Below, one piece after another: positions 27,879 to 37,020 of a stretch of 64,000 bases of DNA (positions within the stretch are counted from its first letter, which is position 1; each line of letters begins with the position of its first letter). This DNA is from Sphingobacteruim zhuxiongii. Its GTDB lineage: Bacteria; Bacteroidota; Bacteroidia; Sphingobacteriales; Sphingobacteriaceae. The translations under genes and the position numbers were made by a program. The notes below the pieces were generated by a model. It made no database searches and had not been told where the DNA came from. It saw nothing but the letters and a program-made list of their open reading frames with translations. The stretch is from contig NZ_CP045652.1 of the NCBI RefSeq assembly GCF_009557615.1, forward strand, positions 2,790,001-2,854,000, written 5' to 3'.

Positions 27879-28556
27879 CTAAGCTCGCACAACGACAGGA
27901 ATCGCTGTGGATTCGAATGCAAGATTGGAGCTGGTGTATTCCGAACGTGGGAGTTCGACGAGCGTTTTCACATCGTTTAACGCAAGTTGTAAATAATAGG
28001 TGCCTTTGTATTCTTTTTGAACAAGAAAATCGATCATTTGCAGAATATCGTCCTTCTTGAGTAATTCAGAATGTACAGTCGTTCGCACTTCGAAAGGGAT
28101 ATCGGCAGATTGCAGAATTGCGAAGGACGTCTCAAACGAAGCAAAAGTTGACACACCTGTTACTTCCTGAAAATTTGGCGCTAAAGTTTTGAAGTCTAAG
28201 GCAACATAGTCAACGAGACCTTCATTTATTAGCATTTGCAAGTTTTTTGGACTCGCCCCATTGGTATCGATCTTCACGAGATACCCCAAATCTTTGGCTA
28301 TCCTAGCTAAGGTGAGTAGATCTCGATGTATACTACATTCGCCGCCACTCATAACGACCGCTTGCAATAGTCCACGACGAGCTTGCAGAAAGCGTTCGGC
28401 TTCCGCAATAGCGATTTTCCCTTTGCCAAAAACAATATCAGGATTATAACAATACTGACAACGCATATTGCAGCCCACAAACCAAAAGATGCAGGCTGCT
28501 TTGTTTGGATAATCTAGTAAACTAAAGGCTGTGATATCAAACAGCGGCTTTACCAT
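27879..28556 (-). CDS. nrdG: Anaerobic ribonucleoside-triphosphate reductase activating protein
   Basis: A 225-aa radical SAM activase that installs the glycyl radical on class III ribonucleotide reductase. The cluster ligands are in FVGCNMRCQYC (CxxxCxxC), followed by VVMSGGECSIH, the glycine-rich SAM-binding segment, and LVKIDTNGASP. I start at the ATG at 28556 (MVKPLFDITAF), which fits the family N-terminus; an open extension to 28604 exists. The start overlaps the small glycyl-radical gene by 20 bases. It is third in the order nrdD, radical-loop gene, nrdG, all on the minus strand and overlapping. Family assignment is secure. Confidence 0.92.
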   Translation of the reverse strand: MVKPLFDITAFSLLDYPNKAACIFWFVGCNMRCQYCYNPDIVFGKGKIAIAEAERFLQARRGLLQAVVMSGGECSIHRDLLTLARIAKDLGYLVKIDTNGASPKNLQMLINEGLVDYVALDFKTLAPNFQEVTGVSTFASFETSFAILQSADIPFEVRTTVHSELLKKDDILQMIDFLVQKEYKGTYYLQLALNDVKTLVELPRSEYTSSNLAFESTAIPVVVRA

Positions 28557-28722
28557 GTTGTTCACAGAATAAAGTACGCTCCTTGTGCTCGCCTTGTTTA
28601 CCAATGTTAAAGCTTTCTACGGGGCGATGATATCCCATAACCCGCGTATACACTAAACATTTACTACGTTCTTGCTGATGTTGCTGCAACACCTGCGTTC
28701 TGTCATCATTCATAGTTTTCAT
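28537..28722 (-). CDS. Stand-alone glycyl-radical loop of class III ribonucleotide reductase
   Basis: A 61-aa protein that carries the motif absent from the large NrdD gene upstream: YTRVMGYHRPVESFNIGKQ, matching the RVxGYxxP...N.GK glycyl-radical loop at the C-terminus of class III reductases. G30 is the expected radical site. Two start codons are possible, 28722 and 28713; the latter gives an 8-base overlap with nrdD, the former 17. The frame differs from nrdD by one, so nrdD and this gene either encode two chains or are joined by ribosomal frameshifting. It also overlaps nrdG. A subunit that docks into NrdD, as GrcA does with pyruvate formate-lyase, is the likely model. The motif match is clear; the mechanism is inferred. 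Confidence 0.78.
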   Translation of the reverse strand: MKTMNDDRTQVLQQHQQERSKCLVYTRVMGYHRPVESFNIGKQGEHKERTLFCEQHGKAAV

Positions 28723-30820
28723 GTGAAATATTTAATTTATGTTTATTAATGATCTCTTCGTCACATTGAGGGCAATACTCATGCTGTCCGTTGAGGTATC
28801 CATGTTTCGGACAAATACTAAATACTGGAGTTACTGTGATATAAGGTAATTTGAAATTAGTCAATACCGTTTTCACAAATTCCTTACAGGCTTCTGACGT
28901 ACTTATCCTTTCGCGCATATACAAGTGGAGCACTGTACCGCCAGTATATTTACATTGTAGCTCATCCTGCAATAATAGGGCTTCAAATGGATCTTCCGTT
29001 TGGTCTGCCGGAAGTTGAGAACTATTGGTGTAATATATTTGAGGGTGCTGTCCTGCTTGTAGGATATCCTCGAAACGTTTCTTATCTTCTTTAGCAAATC
29101 TGTAAGTCGTCCCTTCAGCAGGTGTTGCTTCCAAATTATAAAGATTACCAGTCTCTTCCTGGTACTCGCGAAGTCTGTCGCGAATATAATCTAAGACTTG
29201 ACTAGCAAAGTCCTTCCCCCAAGTTGTGACGATATTTTCTTGATCTTCAGTATAGTTACGAATCATTTCATTCATTCCATTGACACCAATCGTTGAGAAA
29301 TGATTCCTGAAATGTGGTAAATACCGTTTAGTGTATGGATATAGTCCATTGTCGTACATCTCTTGTACGAACTTTCGTTTCTTTTCCAAGGTGGATTTTG
29401 CGATTTCCATTAACTCATCAATACGTTTATATAATTGTTCCGGTTTTCCCCGATACAAATAACCTAAACGCGCCATGTTGATCGTTACGACACCAATACT
29501 TCCCGTCATTTCTGCACTACCAAATAAACCATTTCCTCTTTTCAATAATTCTCGAAGGTCTAATTGCAATCGACAACACATACTGCGCACAGCATTAGGT
29601 TTATAAGCTTCTGGATTTTCAACGCGTTCACCAGCATCATTCAGGATATATTGACTGCCAATAAAATTTTGGAAGTAAGAAGATCCTATTTTTGCGGTAT
29701 TTTCAAAAAGGATATCCACGTTTTCACCAGTCCAATCAAAATCCTCCGTGATATTCACTGTCGGTATCGGAAAAGTGAAGGGCTGACCATTGGCGTCGCC
29801 TTCGGTCATCACCTCGTAATAGGCCTTATTTATCATATTCATTTCCTTTTGGAAATGCTTATAGGTTAAATCTTCCAATTGTTTTACGCCGCGTTCAACG
29901 GCTAAATTCTGCAATTCCTCATTATTGAAATCTCTAAAAAGATGAAGTCCTGCTTTTGTCGGAATCTGGTCTTGTAAATCTTGGGGCACAATCCAGTCTA
30001 ACGTTATATTGGTAAAAGGCGACTGTCCCCATCTTGCCGGAACGTTTAGATTATAAACAAAACTTCGGATTGCTTTTTTAACATCCAACTGGCTTAATCG
30101 ATCTTTAAACACATAGGGTGCTAAGTAGGTATCAAAAGAACTAAATGCTTGAGCGCCGGCCCACTCACTTTGGAGTATCCCCAGGAAATTCGCCATCTGA
30201 CCTAAAGCTTCTCGAAAATGCGATGGCGGGCGGCTATCTACCCGACCACGTACGCCATTAAATCCTTCATCTAGTAAAACACGTAGACTCCAACCGGCAC
30301 AGTAACCCGTTAAACAATCTAGATCGTGTATATGAATATCAGCATTCCGGTGCGCATGTCCTTCCACCCGGTTATAGACTTTGTCTAGCCAATAATTTGC
30401 AATAATCTTCCCCGCGGTATTGTTTACTAGTCCCGCATTCGAAAAAGAATTATTCGCATTCGCCTGAATACGCCAGTCGTTCTGGTAAATGTACTCCTCG
30501 ACGGCATGGCTACTATCGACATAGGTACTGGAATCAACAAAGCGATCTATATGCTCACGTTGTAGTTTTCGCGTATGTCGAAAGAGCATAAAGGAACGCA
30601 TCACTTGAAAATAGCCGCCCACATACAGTTTCTTTTCAATGGTATCCTGTATATCTTCGACATCAACCAAGTTAGATGGGTTTATTTCGCCAAGTACCGT
30701 TTCCATGATGGATTCGTCATATGGAATGGATACACTTTGGAATGCCTTTTTAATAGCATCTTCGATTTTGAAGGATTGGAATTTCTCTAATGAGCCGTCT
30801 CGTTTAATCACATCTTTCAT
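28706..30820 (-). CDS. nrdD: Anaerobic (class III) ribonucleoside-triphosphate reductase, large chain
   Basis: A 704-aa reductase that makes deoxynucleotides without oxygen. An N-terminal ATP-cone (about 1-95, VIKRDGSLEKFQSFKIEDAI) is followed by the ten-stranded barrel with NNTAGKIIANYWLDKVYNR, DIHIHDLDCLTGYCAGWSL and SMCCRLQLDLREL. Near the end is a zinc-site region, CPKHGYLNGQHEYCPQC. The protein then stops at HENYE without the usual glycyl-radical loop; that loop is encoded by the overlapping 61-codon gene in another frame. The catalytic cysteine residues of the barrel appear present. It forms an operon with the radical-loop gene and nrdG. Family certain; the split is the notable point. 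Confidence 0.93.
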   Translation of the reverse strand: MKDVIKRDGSLEKFQSFKIEDAIKKAFQSVSIPYDESIMETVLGEINPSNLVDVEDIQDTIEKKLYVGGYFQVMRSFMLFRHTRKLQREHIDRFVDSSTYVDSSHAVEEYIYQNDWRIQANANNSFSNAGLVNNTAGKIIANYWLDKVYNRVEGHAHRNADIHIHDLDCLTGYCAGWSLRVLLDEGFNGVRGRVDSRPPSHFREALGQMANFLGILQSEWAGAQAFSSFDTYLAPYVFKDRLSQLDVKKAIRSFVYNLNVPARWGQSPFTNITLDWIVPQDLQDQIPTKAGLHLFRDFNNEELQNLAVERGVKQLEDLTYKHFQKEMNMINKAYYEVMTEGDANGQPFTFPIPTVNITEDFDWTGENVDILFENTAKIGSSYFQNFIGSQYILNDAGERVENPEAYKPNAVRSMCCRLQLDLRELLKRGNGLFGSAEMTGSIGVVTINMARLGYLYRGKPEQLYKRIDELMEIAKSTLEKKRKFVQEMYDNGLYPYTKRYLPHFRNHFSTIGVNGMNEMIRNYTEDQENIVTTWGKDFASQVLDYIRDRLREYQEETGNLYNLEATPAEGTTYRFAKEDKKRFEDILQAGQHPQIYYTNSSQLPADQTEDPFEALLLQDELQCKYTGGTVLHLYMRERISTSEACKEFVKTVLTNFKLPYITVTPVFSICPKHGYLNGQHEYCPQCDEEIINKHKLNISHENYE

Positions 30821-30933
30821 ATCACAAAATTGGGTTTAATAGCATGTATGATAAGGTATTATCTAAAGCTAAGCAGTAGTGTCGAGTTTTAAAATGACAT
30901 AAAACACAAAACGAATTATTTTCGAAATAATGC

Positions 30934-32952
30934 TTAAAAAGAAAGGTTAATCTGTGCGACAAAGTTCCTTCCTGGTCTTGCAATCTTCATGATATCTTGA
31001 TGTCTATAGTAATGACGATCAAAGATATTTTCAATTCGAATATTACTGGTTAGTCGTTGCTTTCTCAGTTGGAATGTTTTCCGGAGTCCTGCGTTTAATA
31101 GCGTTGCGGATGGTGTTTTTGTGTCTCCGTAAATTGTTGTACTCACTTTATTTTGTTCTGCATAATAAGCGAAGTCAACTTGAGCTGCCCAGCCTTTATG
31201 CTGCCATAGTAGGCTGTTGTTGTTTGTAAATGGAGCAATCAATGGCAAGGCATTGTTTTGATTATCCTTTCCTTCCGTATAAGCAAAGGTGCTGATCCAC
31301 TCTAATTGTTCAAGCGGTTTTAATCGTATTGCAAATTCAGCACCTATAAGATTTGCAGAAGGGAGATTTGCATATTGTTTTACGCCGGACGCACCAATGG
31401 TCATCGCCTGGAATTGATTACTTATTGCTCCAGCAATATAGTCTTTGAAGAAGTAATTATAAGCTGTAGCTTCTAATCTCAACCATGCTAATTGATAACT
31501 CGTCCCCAAGGAGGCTTGAAGCGATTTTTCCGATGCTAGATCTACATTTCCTAAGTAATCGTAGTTATCGAGTCGATTGAATAAATAAAAGCCATAATAT
31601 TCTTGCAGACTGGCGCTCCGTGTTGCAAAACCTACTTTTGCCATCCAATGCCATTGTGCGCTGGGATGAAAATGTCCCATGACGCTGATATTTGAAAGGT
31701 GATTTCCGCGATCTAGGTTTCCTTCCTTCATACCCGATAGTTGAGTTCTTCCTTCGGCGCTATACAGACTCGATTGCGCGAAACTATAATTTCCTAGAAG
31801 GTCAAGTCCCCATTTTTCTGAAATTGCAAGCTTGTCCGAAAGATCGATGCTGAAATTGCTACGTTGCGCATCAGGAATAGTATACATAAACATTGGACTC
31901 CCCTGCTTTGGATACATGATCATATTTGCTGTTAAGCGATTGACATATCCACTAACACGAGCTTGCCAAGCATGTATACCACTCTGTACAGCGGTTTCGC
32001 TATAAAACCCAGCAGTCCAAGACAACCCAGGCATATCCATATGCATAGCGACCGATTCTGCGGGACGCTTCGTATCGTCCATAGCATGATCGATATGATT
32101 AAAATAAATTTTAGATTTTATTTGAGTCGCCGTTTTGCCTAGTTTATAGAGATGACTTATCGATGCGATATTTGCATTCGCATAGGCAACGTCCATGGTA
32201 AGCGCAGGATACCCTATGTTTTGTCCATAATCGGCAAGATACTGTGCCGACAGTTCGTTTCTATCGTTTATTTTATATCGAAATCCGATTGATCCATTCC
32301 ATTTTTGAAATTGAGAGTGTTGAATTTTTTCCAAATTTGCAGCACGATATTCTTGTGCTTTTCTAAATATTCCGTTCACTAAAATTCCAAAACGATCCGT
32401 GCTATACTGCAGGGACGCTAAGGTTTGAATCGCTTCAGCATTGGTTTCAAAACCTGTACCGAGCATTCCAGATATTTTGGGTTGAGGCGTCAGTTCCGGT
32501 GTCGATAGCTTAAAATTTATCCCCCCCGCTATCCCCGCTCCATAATTCTGGAAAGAGGGCTCCAAATTGACATTGATCTGTTGCAGGTTGCTAGGCTCAA
32601 TATACGAACTGATGGGATCCATGCGGTCAGTACATGCGCCGAAAATAGTCATTCCATCAATGCTCAGACTGATTTGCGCAGCATTTAAACTTCGTATGGT
32701 AGGTTCCCAAGCGTAGGCCCCTCTTCGAATCATTTGTATTCCAGATATTCTATCTAAAAGCTGATCGATATTGGCTTGCTTCGATGCTCTTTGTTCACGT
32801 TCAAGTTGTTTATTTATCCCAACTTGACTGGTCACAAGGACTTCTTCAATATGAACATGTTTCAATGTATCTTGAACAGCATGATGCTGACTAAAAACAT
32901 TTAAACTTATTACGCATGCTCCTATTGCAATGAAATATCGTACCGCTTTCAT
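30934..32952 (-). CDS. TonB-dependent copper receptor, OprC/NosA-like
   Basis: A 672-aa outer-membrane receptor: signal peptide ending NVFSQ, plug domain with VEEVLVTSQ-like IEEVLVTSQVGIN, ISGIQMIRRGAYAWEPTIRS, and the GACTDRMDPISSYIEP segment that matches the copper-binding loop of OprC/NosA receptors (G-C-x-x-R-M-D-P). A 22-strand barrel follows, ending FVAQINLSF. OprC/NosA bring copper across the outer membrane for nitrous-oxide reductase. It is the last gene of the nos operon, 53 bases after the YtkA-like lipoprotein. No CarboxypepD domain, unlike the SusC-type receptors. Copper as substrate is inferred from motif and context. Confidence 0.83.
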   Translation of the reverse strand: MKAVRYFIAIGACVISLNVFSQHHAVQDTLKHVHIEEVLVTSQVGINKQLEREQRASKQANIDQLLDRISGIQMIRRGAYAWEPTIRSLNAAQISLSIDGMTIFGACTDRMDPISSYIEPSNLQQINVNLEPSFQNYGAGIAGGINFKLSTPELTPQPKISGMLGTGFETNAEAIQTLASLQYSTDRFGILVNGIFRKAQEYRAANLEKIQHSQFQKWNGSIGFRYKINDRNELSAQYLADYGQNIGYPALTMDVAYANANIASISHLYKLGKTATQIKSKIYFNHIDHAMDDTKRPAESVAMHMDMPGLSWTAGFYSETAVQSGIHAWQARVSGYVNRLTANMIMYPKQGSPMFMYTIPDAQRSNFSIDLSDKLAISEKWGLDLLGNYSFAQSSLYSAEGRTQLSGMKEGNLDRGNHLSNISVMGHFHPSAQWHWMAKVGFATRSASLQEYYGFYLFNRLDNYDYLGNVDLASEKSLQASLGTSYQLAWLRLEATAYNYFFKDYIAGAISNQFQAMTIGASGVKQYANLPSANLIGAEFAIRLKPLEQLEWISTFAYTEGKDNQNNALPLIAPFTNNNSLLWQHKGWAAQVDFAYYAEQNKVSTTIYGDTKTPSATLLNAGLRKTFQLRKQRLTSNIRIENIFDRHYYRHQDIMKIARPGRNFVAQINLSF

Positions 32953-33005
32953 GAGCTTTTTGATTAGAATACAACCATCTCCGCTTTTAGCCTATAAGCG
33001 AATCA

Positions 33006-33794
33006 TTAGAATAATATGTCGAGAAAGACATCTTTGGCTAGTTCAGTATTTCCTTCTTTCAAGTTGAAGAACAAACGCCAGTCGCCAGTCATCGTGAAAT
33101 TCACTTTCCCTTTATAGCGACCATTCCCCAAGCCTACCGGTGCCTCATTATTAGGAGAGCCATGGTTCATCGAAGTCATTTGCGGATTAAAATCAAATGT
33201 TAACCCATTTTGTTCCGGAAATGAAAACATAGTTTCGCGAAGAAATACCATGACTTCAAGCTCGTTCATTCCAGTTTTAGGAGCTGTTGGTTGTACCAAA
33301 GCAAGCACATAACGTTTGCCATTGGATGCGGTTACCGTTTTTACTGGCACATTTCCGGTTGCCGCCGCTTTAACCACTACAGGTACACTAACTTCCTCTC
33401 CATTGACTTGAAACTTCAAAGCCCAAGAACCAGACTCTCCCGAGGACATTGTAAAGACTACATAGGCCTCAAATGATTTTGTTGTTGCAGTATATTTTAG
33501 CACACTTGATGGTGCGCCATGGGTCATCGTACCCATATCCATAATTGGTGAAAAACTTAGATTCCCTGAACTCTGCAATTGACCGTTTTTCTTAAACTGA
33601 ATATAGACCTTTTGGTATCCAATACTCAGCTCCTTATCTCCAAGAATGCTGATCTCTCCTTTATCGCTCAAAGTAGCTTTTGCAATCAGGATTTTATTAT
33701 TTTCAGGTTCAATAACTGCATCATCTTTAGAACAAGAACCTAGCAATATTATACTTAAACTTAGGATCAGTAAATAGCTTAACTTTTTCATCAC
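33006..33794 (-). CDS. Lipoprotein with two YtkA-like domains, probable copper handling
   Basis: A 262-aa lipoprotein (lipobox LLGSC) built of two similar halves (about 35-145 and 150-262). Each has a Met/His-rich loop, MDMGTMTHGAP in the first and MTSMNHGSPNNEAP in the second, and a strand-rich core such as GRYKGKVNFTMTGDWRLFF. This is the pattern of YtkA-like domains, related to the PCuAC/FixH-type immunoglobulin-fold proteins that bind copper through Met and His. It sits between nosY and the copper receptor, so I infer a periplasmic or surface copper chaperone for nitrous-oxide reductase. Alternative start two codons in (second Met) is possible. Confidence 0.75.
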   Translation of the reverse strand: MMKKLSYLLILSLSIILLGSCSKDDAVIEPENNKILIAKATLSDKGEISILGDKELSIGYQKVYIQFKKNGQLQSSGNLSFSPIMDMGTMTHGAPSSVLKYTATTKSFEAYVVFTMSSGESGSWALKFQVNGEEVSVPVVVKAAATGNVPVKTVTASNGKRYVLALVQPTAPKTGMNELEVMVFLRETMFSFPEQNGLTFDFNPQMTSMNHGSPNNEAPVGLGNGRYKGKVNFTMTGDWRLFFNLKEGNTELAKDVFLDILF

Positions 33795-33812
33795 TTTTCA
33801 CTTTAATGTTTT

Positions 33813-34580
33813 TTATAAATCTTTTTTCTTAAAATATCTTAGGGATAGCCATAATGGAATAATACACCATAGTAACATGATAAATAATGTGATTCCCATA
33901 CCTAATATTGTTCCGAAGAAATCCCTAAATATCGCTCCCGTATAGCCCATCATCGCTGATAGATCAAGTTCCAACAAGATTAATATTCTGCTGATATCGA
34001 TCGGATTCAACATGGATAATGCGACCATTAGGTTCTCAATTGGATAGTCTGAGAATTGGAATAACATAAACAAGACTAAGGCATCGAACAGTAATCCGAA
34101 ATACAACCATAGTAAAATAGCGAGTCCAATTCCTTTAGACTTATCACGAATTAATACGGAGGTCCACATAGCGATCGACACAAAGATTAGGCATAATAAG
34201 AGTCCGCAACCAATTAAGGTTATTCCGGAAATTGTAAATGCATAGATGAAGGTCGGAATACCAACACCAACAAAAAATGATAAGCATAAGGCTCCGGCTA
34301 ATCCGACAAATATGCTCAGCCAAATATGTGATCGTTTCAAGGGTTGACTGACGAGTAAATTGATAAACTCTGCACTATTGTATAAGTATATACTCGTAAA
34401 AACAATGCTGACTAATGGAACGACAAACAACACAATATTCAATAAGCTCACTAAGCCTTTTTCGTAATTATCCTCCATGCTGTATACACTAACGGAAAGA
34501 CCAAGCAATAGTAGCGTATAGAACAGAATAGTCTTATTTCTCAAGAGGTCAACAAAAACGTATCGTATAATTTTATTCAT
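33813..34580 (-). CDS. nosY: NosY-like ABC transporter permease
   Basis: A 255-aa inner-membrane protein with six hydrophobic segments, the first after NKTILFYTLLL. It matches the ABC-2 type permease NosY. With NosF and NosD it supports maturation of the CuZ centre of nitrous-oxide reductase, probably by moving a sulfur species or aiding copper delivery. The start overlaps the end of nosF by eight bases, so translation is coupled. It lies 18 bases before the YtkA-like lipoprotein. Family assignment rests on context and topology. Confidence 0.86.
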   Translation of the reverse strand: MNKIIRYVFVDLLRNKTILFYTLLLLGLSVSVYSMEDNYEKGLVSLLNIVLFVVPLVSIVFTSIYLYNSAEFINLLVSQPLKRSHIWLSIFVGLAGALCLSFFVGVGIPTFIYAFTISGITLIGCGLLLCLIFVSIAMWTSVLIRDKSKGIGLAILLWLYFGLLFDALVLFMLFQFSDYPIENLMVALSMLNPIDISRILILLELDLSAMMGYTGAIFRDFFGTILGMGITLFIMLLWCIIPLWLSLRYFKKKDL

Positions 34581-35310
34581 GAACAGCTCCTTCGTTAGGT
34601 TGGTTTGGCAATGACATTACATGCGCTATCGCTTTAGATAGTTTTTGCGTTCCTGTATCTTCTTTCAGCTGTTGTAATGTTTTATGGAAGATTAACTTAC
34701 CATCTTGTAGATAGACAATTTGAGAAACCATATCATCCAAATCGCTGAGTACATGTGAACTAATAATGATTAGTTTGTTTTTTTCTTTTTCTCGCTGAAT
34801 TTTATCTTTCAAAATCTCCGTTGAGAGTGGATCCAGTCCTGCCGTTGGTTCATCCAGAATTAGGGCTTTTGGTGAGAACATAAAGGCTAAACAAGCACTT
34901 ACTTTCTGTCTTGTTCCTCCGGATAGCGTACCCATACGTTTACTGAGCAATGCTGGTAGATTAAACGCATGATATAGCTCTAAATCCAATTTATTCTCTG
35001 GCATTTTGCGGATATCTTTCATCATATCCAATACCTGAGCGATGGTCATATTTTCGGGATATTGCCCTATTTGTGGCATATAACCAATCTCATTTCGATA
35101 AATCCATTTTTGCTCGATGCTCTGCCCATCAAATAAAATTTGACCAGCACTTGGAACCACCATACCTAATATTGTTTTGATCAGGGTAGTCTTCCCACTT
35201 CCATTTGGACCAATTAACGCTATGCATTCACCGCCCTCCAACGTTACGTTGATATCATTTAATGCTTTGAGCTTCCCAAATTCCTTGCTGATATGTTGAA
35301 TATTAATCAT
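34573..35310 (-). CDS. nosF: NosF ABC transporter ATPase
   Basis: A 245-aa ATP-binding subunit with Walker A GPNGSGKTT (about residues 35-43), signature LSGGTRQK and Walker B KALILDEPTAGLD, then the SSHVLSDLDDM switch histidine. It pairs with NosY to form the exporter needed to assemble the CuZ cluster. Overlaps nosD by four bases and nosY by eight, so all three are coupled. Cytoplasmic face of the inner membrane. Secure in this context. Confidence 0.92.
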   Translation of the reverse strand: MINIQHISKEFGKLKALNDINVTLEGGECIALIGPNGSGKTTLIKTILGMVVPSAGQILFDGQSIEQKWIYRNEIGYMPQIGQYPENMTIAQVLDMMKDIRKMPENKLDLELYHAFNLPALLSKRMGTLSGGTRQKVSACLAFMFSPKALILDEPTAGLDPLSTEILKDKIQREKEKNKLIIISSHVLSDLDDMVSQIVYLQDGKLIFHKTLQQLKEDTGTQKLSKAIAHVMSLPNQPNEGAVHE

Positions 35311-36557
35311 ACTTTCATCGATTTCATTCGAGGCTTTTCATCTTTAAGTCCCTCGGGGGTTAAACTAGGTAGTAATTTTTCGGTGCGATCAAAAAGGGCA
35401 ACCATAAAGCTTCTGAAGAGTAGCATTGCTGATGGGTAACGCTCGACCAACATAGAGAACAGACTTACCGGACGAAAAGGGATATCTCCTATTCCATCGT
35501 TGTCGAGGTCATATCCTTCGTACTTATCCCAGTAATTTTGTTCGAAATAGTTAAGCGATAAGGATCCGTTGGTCGCAACATCGAAGGTATTCTGCAAGAA
35601 ATTATTATCCTTAAATCTATTATCCATACAGCTTGCTTGCACCTTAATAGCCCAGCCGTTGTCCTTGAAATTATTTTTTTCTAAATGAATCCGATTGGAT
35701 CCTTCCATAAAAATACCAGTTGTATTTCTATCAAACTGATTATTGATGATTTGGCTATCGGATATATCTTTTAGGAGTAAGCCATAAGCAGCATCTCCCC
35801 AATTTTCTTCAAATTTATTATTCTCCATATGTACATTTTTGGTATACATAACGGCTACTCCTGCTCCATTGGAACGGAATGTATTTTCTACGTAACTATT
35901 GTCATGGGAAAACATGAAATGTAGACCGTAGCGTAAGTTATTTTGTGATAAATTCTTAAGTGCGTGGGTATGTGTTACAAATTCCAGGTATATACCATCT
36001 CGGTGTCCGACAATCTCATTCCCCACTATCGTCAAACTATCCGACTTCCAAGCATGTATTCCATTCCCAATAAGTTGTTCCGCCTTTCCATAGGCGCGGA
36101 TTTTATTTCCTCGTATTTCTAAACGTCTACAGTTTTGTGAGTAAACCCCAAAGAAATTATCGTCCAGTATATTATCTAGGACTTTGACGTCATAGGTATT
36201 GTAGATCTTAATACCAGCAATATCATCCAAGGAAGAATGTCCAGACCCTTTTACAGTAAATCCTTGGATTACGACAGCATGTGATTTAATAGAAAGTGGT
36301 TCAAATTTCTTCTGCCCATCTAGTGTCGGATTACCTTCTCCTAAAAGCGTTAAAGGTTTATCGATAATTATATTACCTTCTCTATATACGCCTGCATGTA
36401 CTAATACAGTATCACCAGCTTTTGCTGCTGCAATTCCGGCTTTAATGGTCTTTGCATGCTTACCTGGGCCTATTTCAATGGTAGCGGCCTGAGCACATCC
36501 CGCTACCATAAAATAAACAAACATGGTACTAAATATATTTAAGGTTAACTTTTTCAT
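35307..36557 (-). CDS. nosD: NosD periplasmic copper-maturation protein
   Basis: A 416-aa secreted right-handed beta-helix protein (CASH/parallel beta-helix repeats such as VQGFTVKGSGHSS, IRGNKIRAYG, VENTFRSNGAGVAVMY). The signal peptide ends near AGCAQA. NosD receives copper from NosL and passes it to NosZ apoenzyme with help of the NosFY transporter. The C-terminal region after NYWDKYEGYDLDNDGIGD is typical of NosD. It is 13 bases from nosL and overlaps nosF by four. Length and order match other nos operons. Confidence 0.92.
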   Translation of the reverse strand: MKKLTLNIFSTMFVYFMVAGCAQAATIEIGPGKHAKTIKAGIAAAKAGDTVLVHAGVYREGNIIIDKPLTLLGEGNPTLDGQKKFEPLSIKSHAVVIQGFTVKGSGHSSLDDIAGIKIYNTYDVKVLDNILDDNFFGVYSQNCRRLEIRGNKIRAYGKAEQLIGNGIHAWKSDSLTIVGNEIVGHRDGIYLEFVTHTHALKNLSQNNLRYGLHFMFSHDNSYVENTFRSNGAGVAVMYTKNVHMENNKFEENWGDAAYGLLLKDISDSQIINNQFDRNTTGIFMEGSNRIHLEKNNFKDNGWAIKVQASCMDNRFKDNNFLQNTFDVATNGSLSLNYFEQNYWDKYEGYDLDNDGIGDIPFRPVSLFSMLVERYPSAMLLFRSFMVALFDRTEKLLPSLTPEGLKDEKPRMKSMKV

Positions 36558-36570
36558 CGTTTACAAATGA

Positions 36571-37020
36571 TTACCACAAATCTTCCCACTTCATGTTCGT
36601 TCCACCTACTGTTGCTTTGGTTTTTTCTAAGTCCTCGACAGAACTGAAGGCCGCGATATCGCCGCGCATTGGACTTTTCAGTTTTTCACTTTTTAAATAG
36701 AACATTTTCTCTGCCGGCATCAATTTATTGCTGATGTAATCTGGTAAGAAAAATGCCGCAACATCTTCCTTTTTTACCCTACTTTCTTTAACGAAAGCAA
36801 CCATACATTGAACATCGTCAAAATTATAAGCTCTACCTTTTTTTGTTAGCAGCTGCGTACCGAATCGTGGATCGCTAACGGTCATCTTACAATAGGCACA
36901 TTGATCTACTCCATATTTAATTGGCTTTGGACCATTGTTTCCCTGACAGGCTTGAAATCCAATCATTAGTAGCATCAGGCTACACAGGCTTAGCCATACT
37001 ATTTTAGCGCTTTTCATCAT
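36571..37020 (-). CDS. nosL: NosL copper chaperone lipoprotein
   Basis: A 149-aa outer-membrane lipoprotein (lipobox GFQAC, C25) that binds Cu(I) and feeds it to NosD. The metal site is DQCAYCKM (C41, C44, M46), followed by GRAYNFDDVQCM and the core segment FYLKSEKLKSPMRGD. Its start overlaps the membrane-protein gene by 17 bases; a second Met codon is adjacent. Length is in the family range. Confidence 0.93.
   Translation of the reverse strand: MMKSAKIVWLSLCSLMLLMIGFQACQGNNGPKPIKYGVDQCAYCKMTVSDPRFGTQLLTKKGRAYNFDDVQCMVAFVKESRVKKEDVAAFFLPDYISNKLMPAEKMFYLKSEKLKSPMRGDIAAFSSVEDLEKTKATVGGTNMKWEDLW

Noticed and set aside
27857..28060. Plus-strand open frame of 67 codons
   Set aside because: Antisense to the end of nrdG.
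30915..30931. ATTATTTTCGAAATAAT dyad after the copper-receptor gene
   Set aside because: AT-only 7-bp stem with no clear U tract; too weak to call a terminator or operator.
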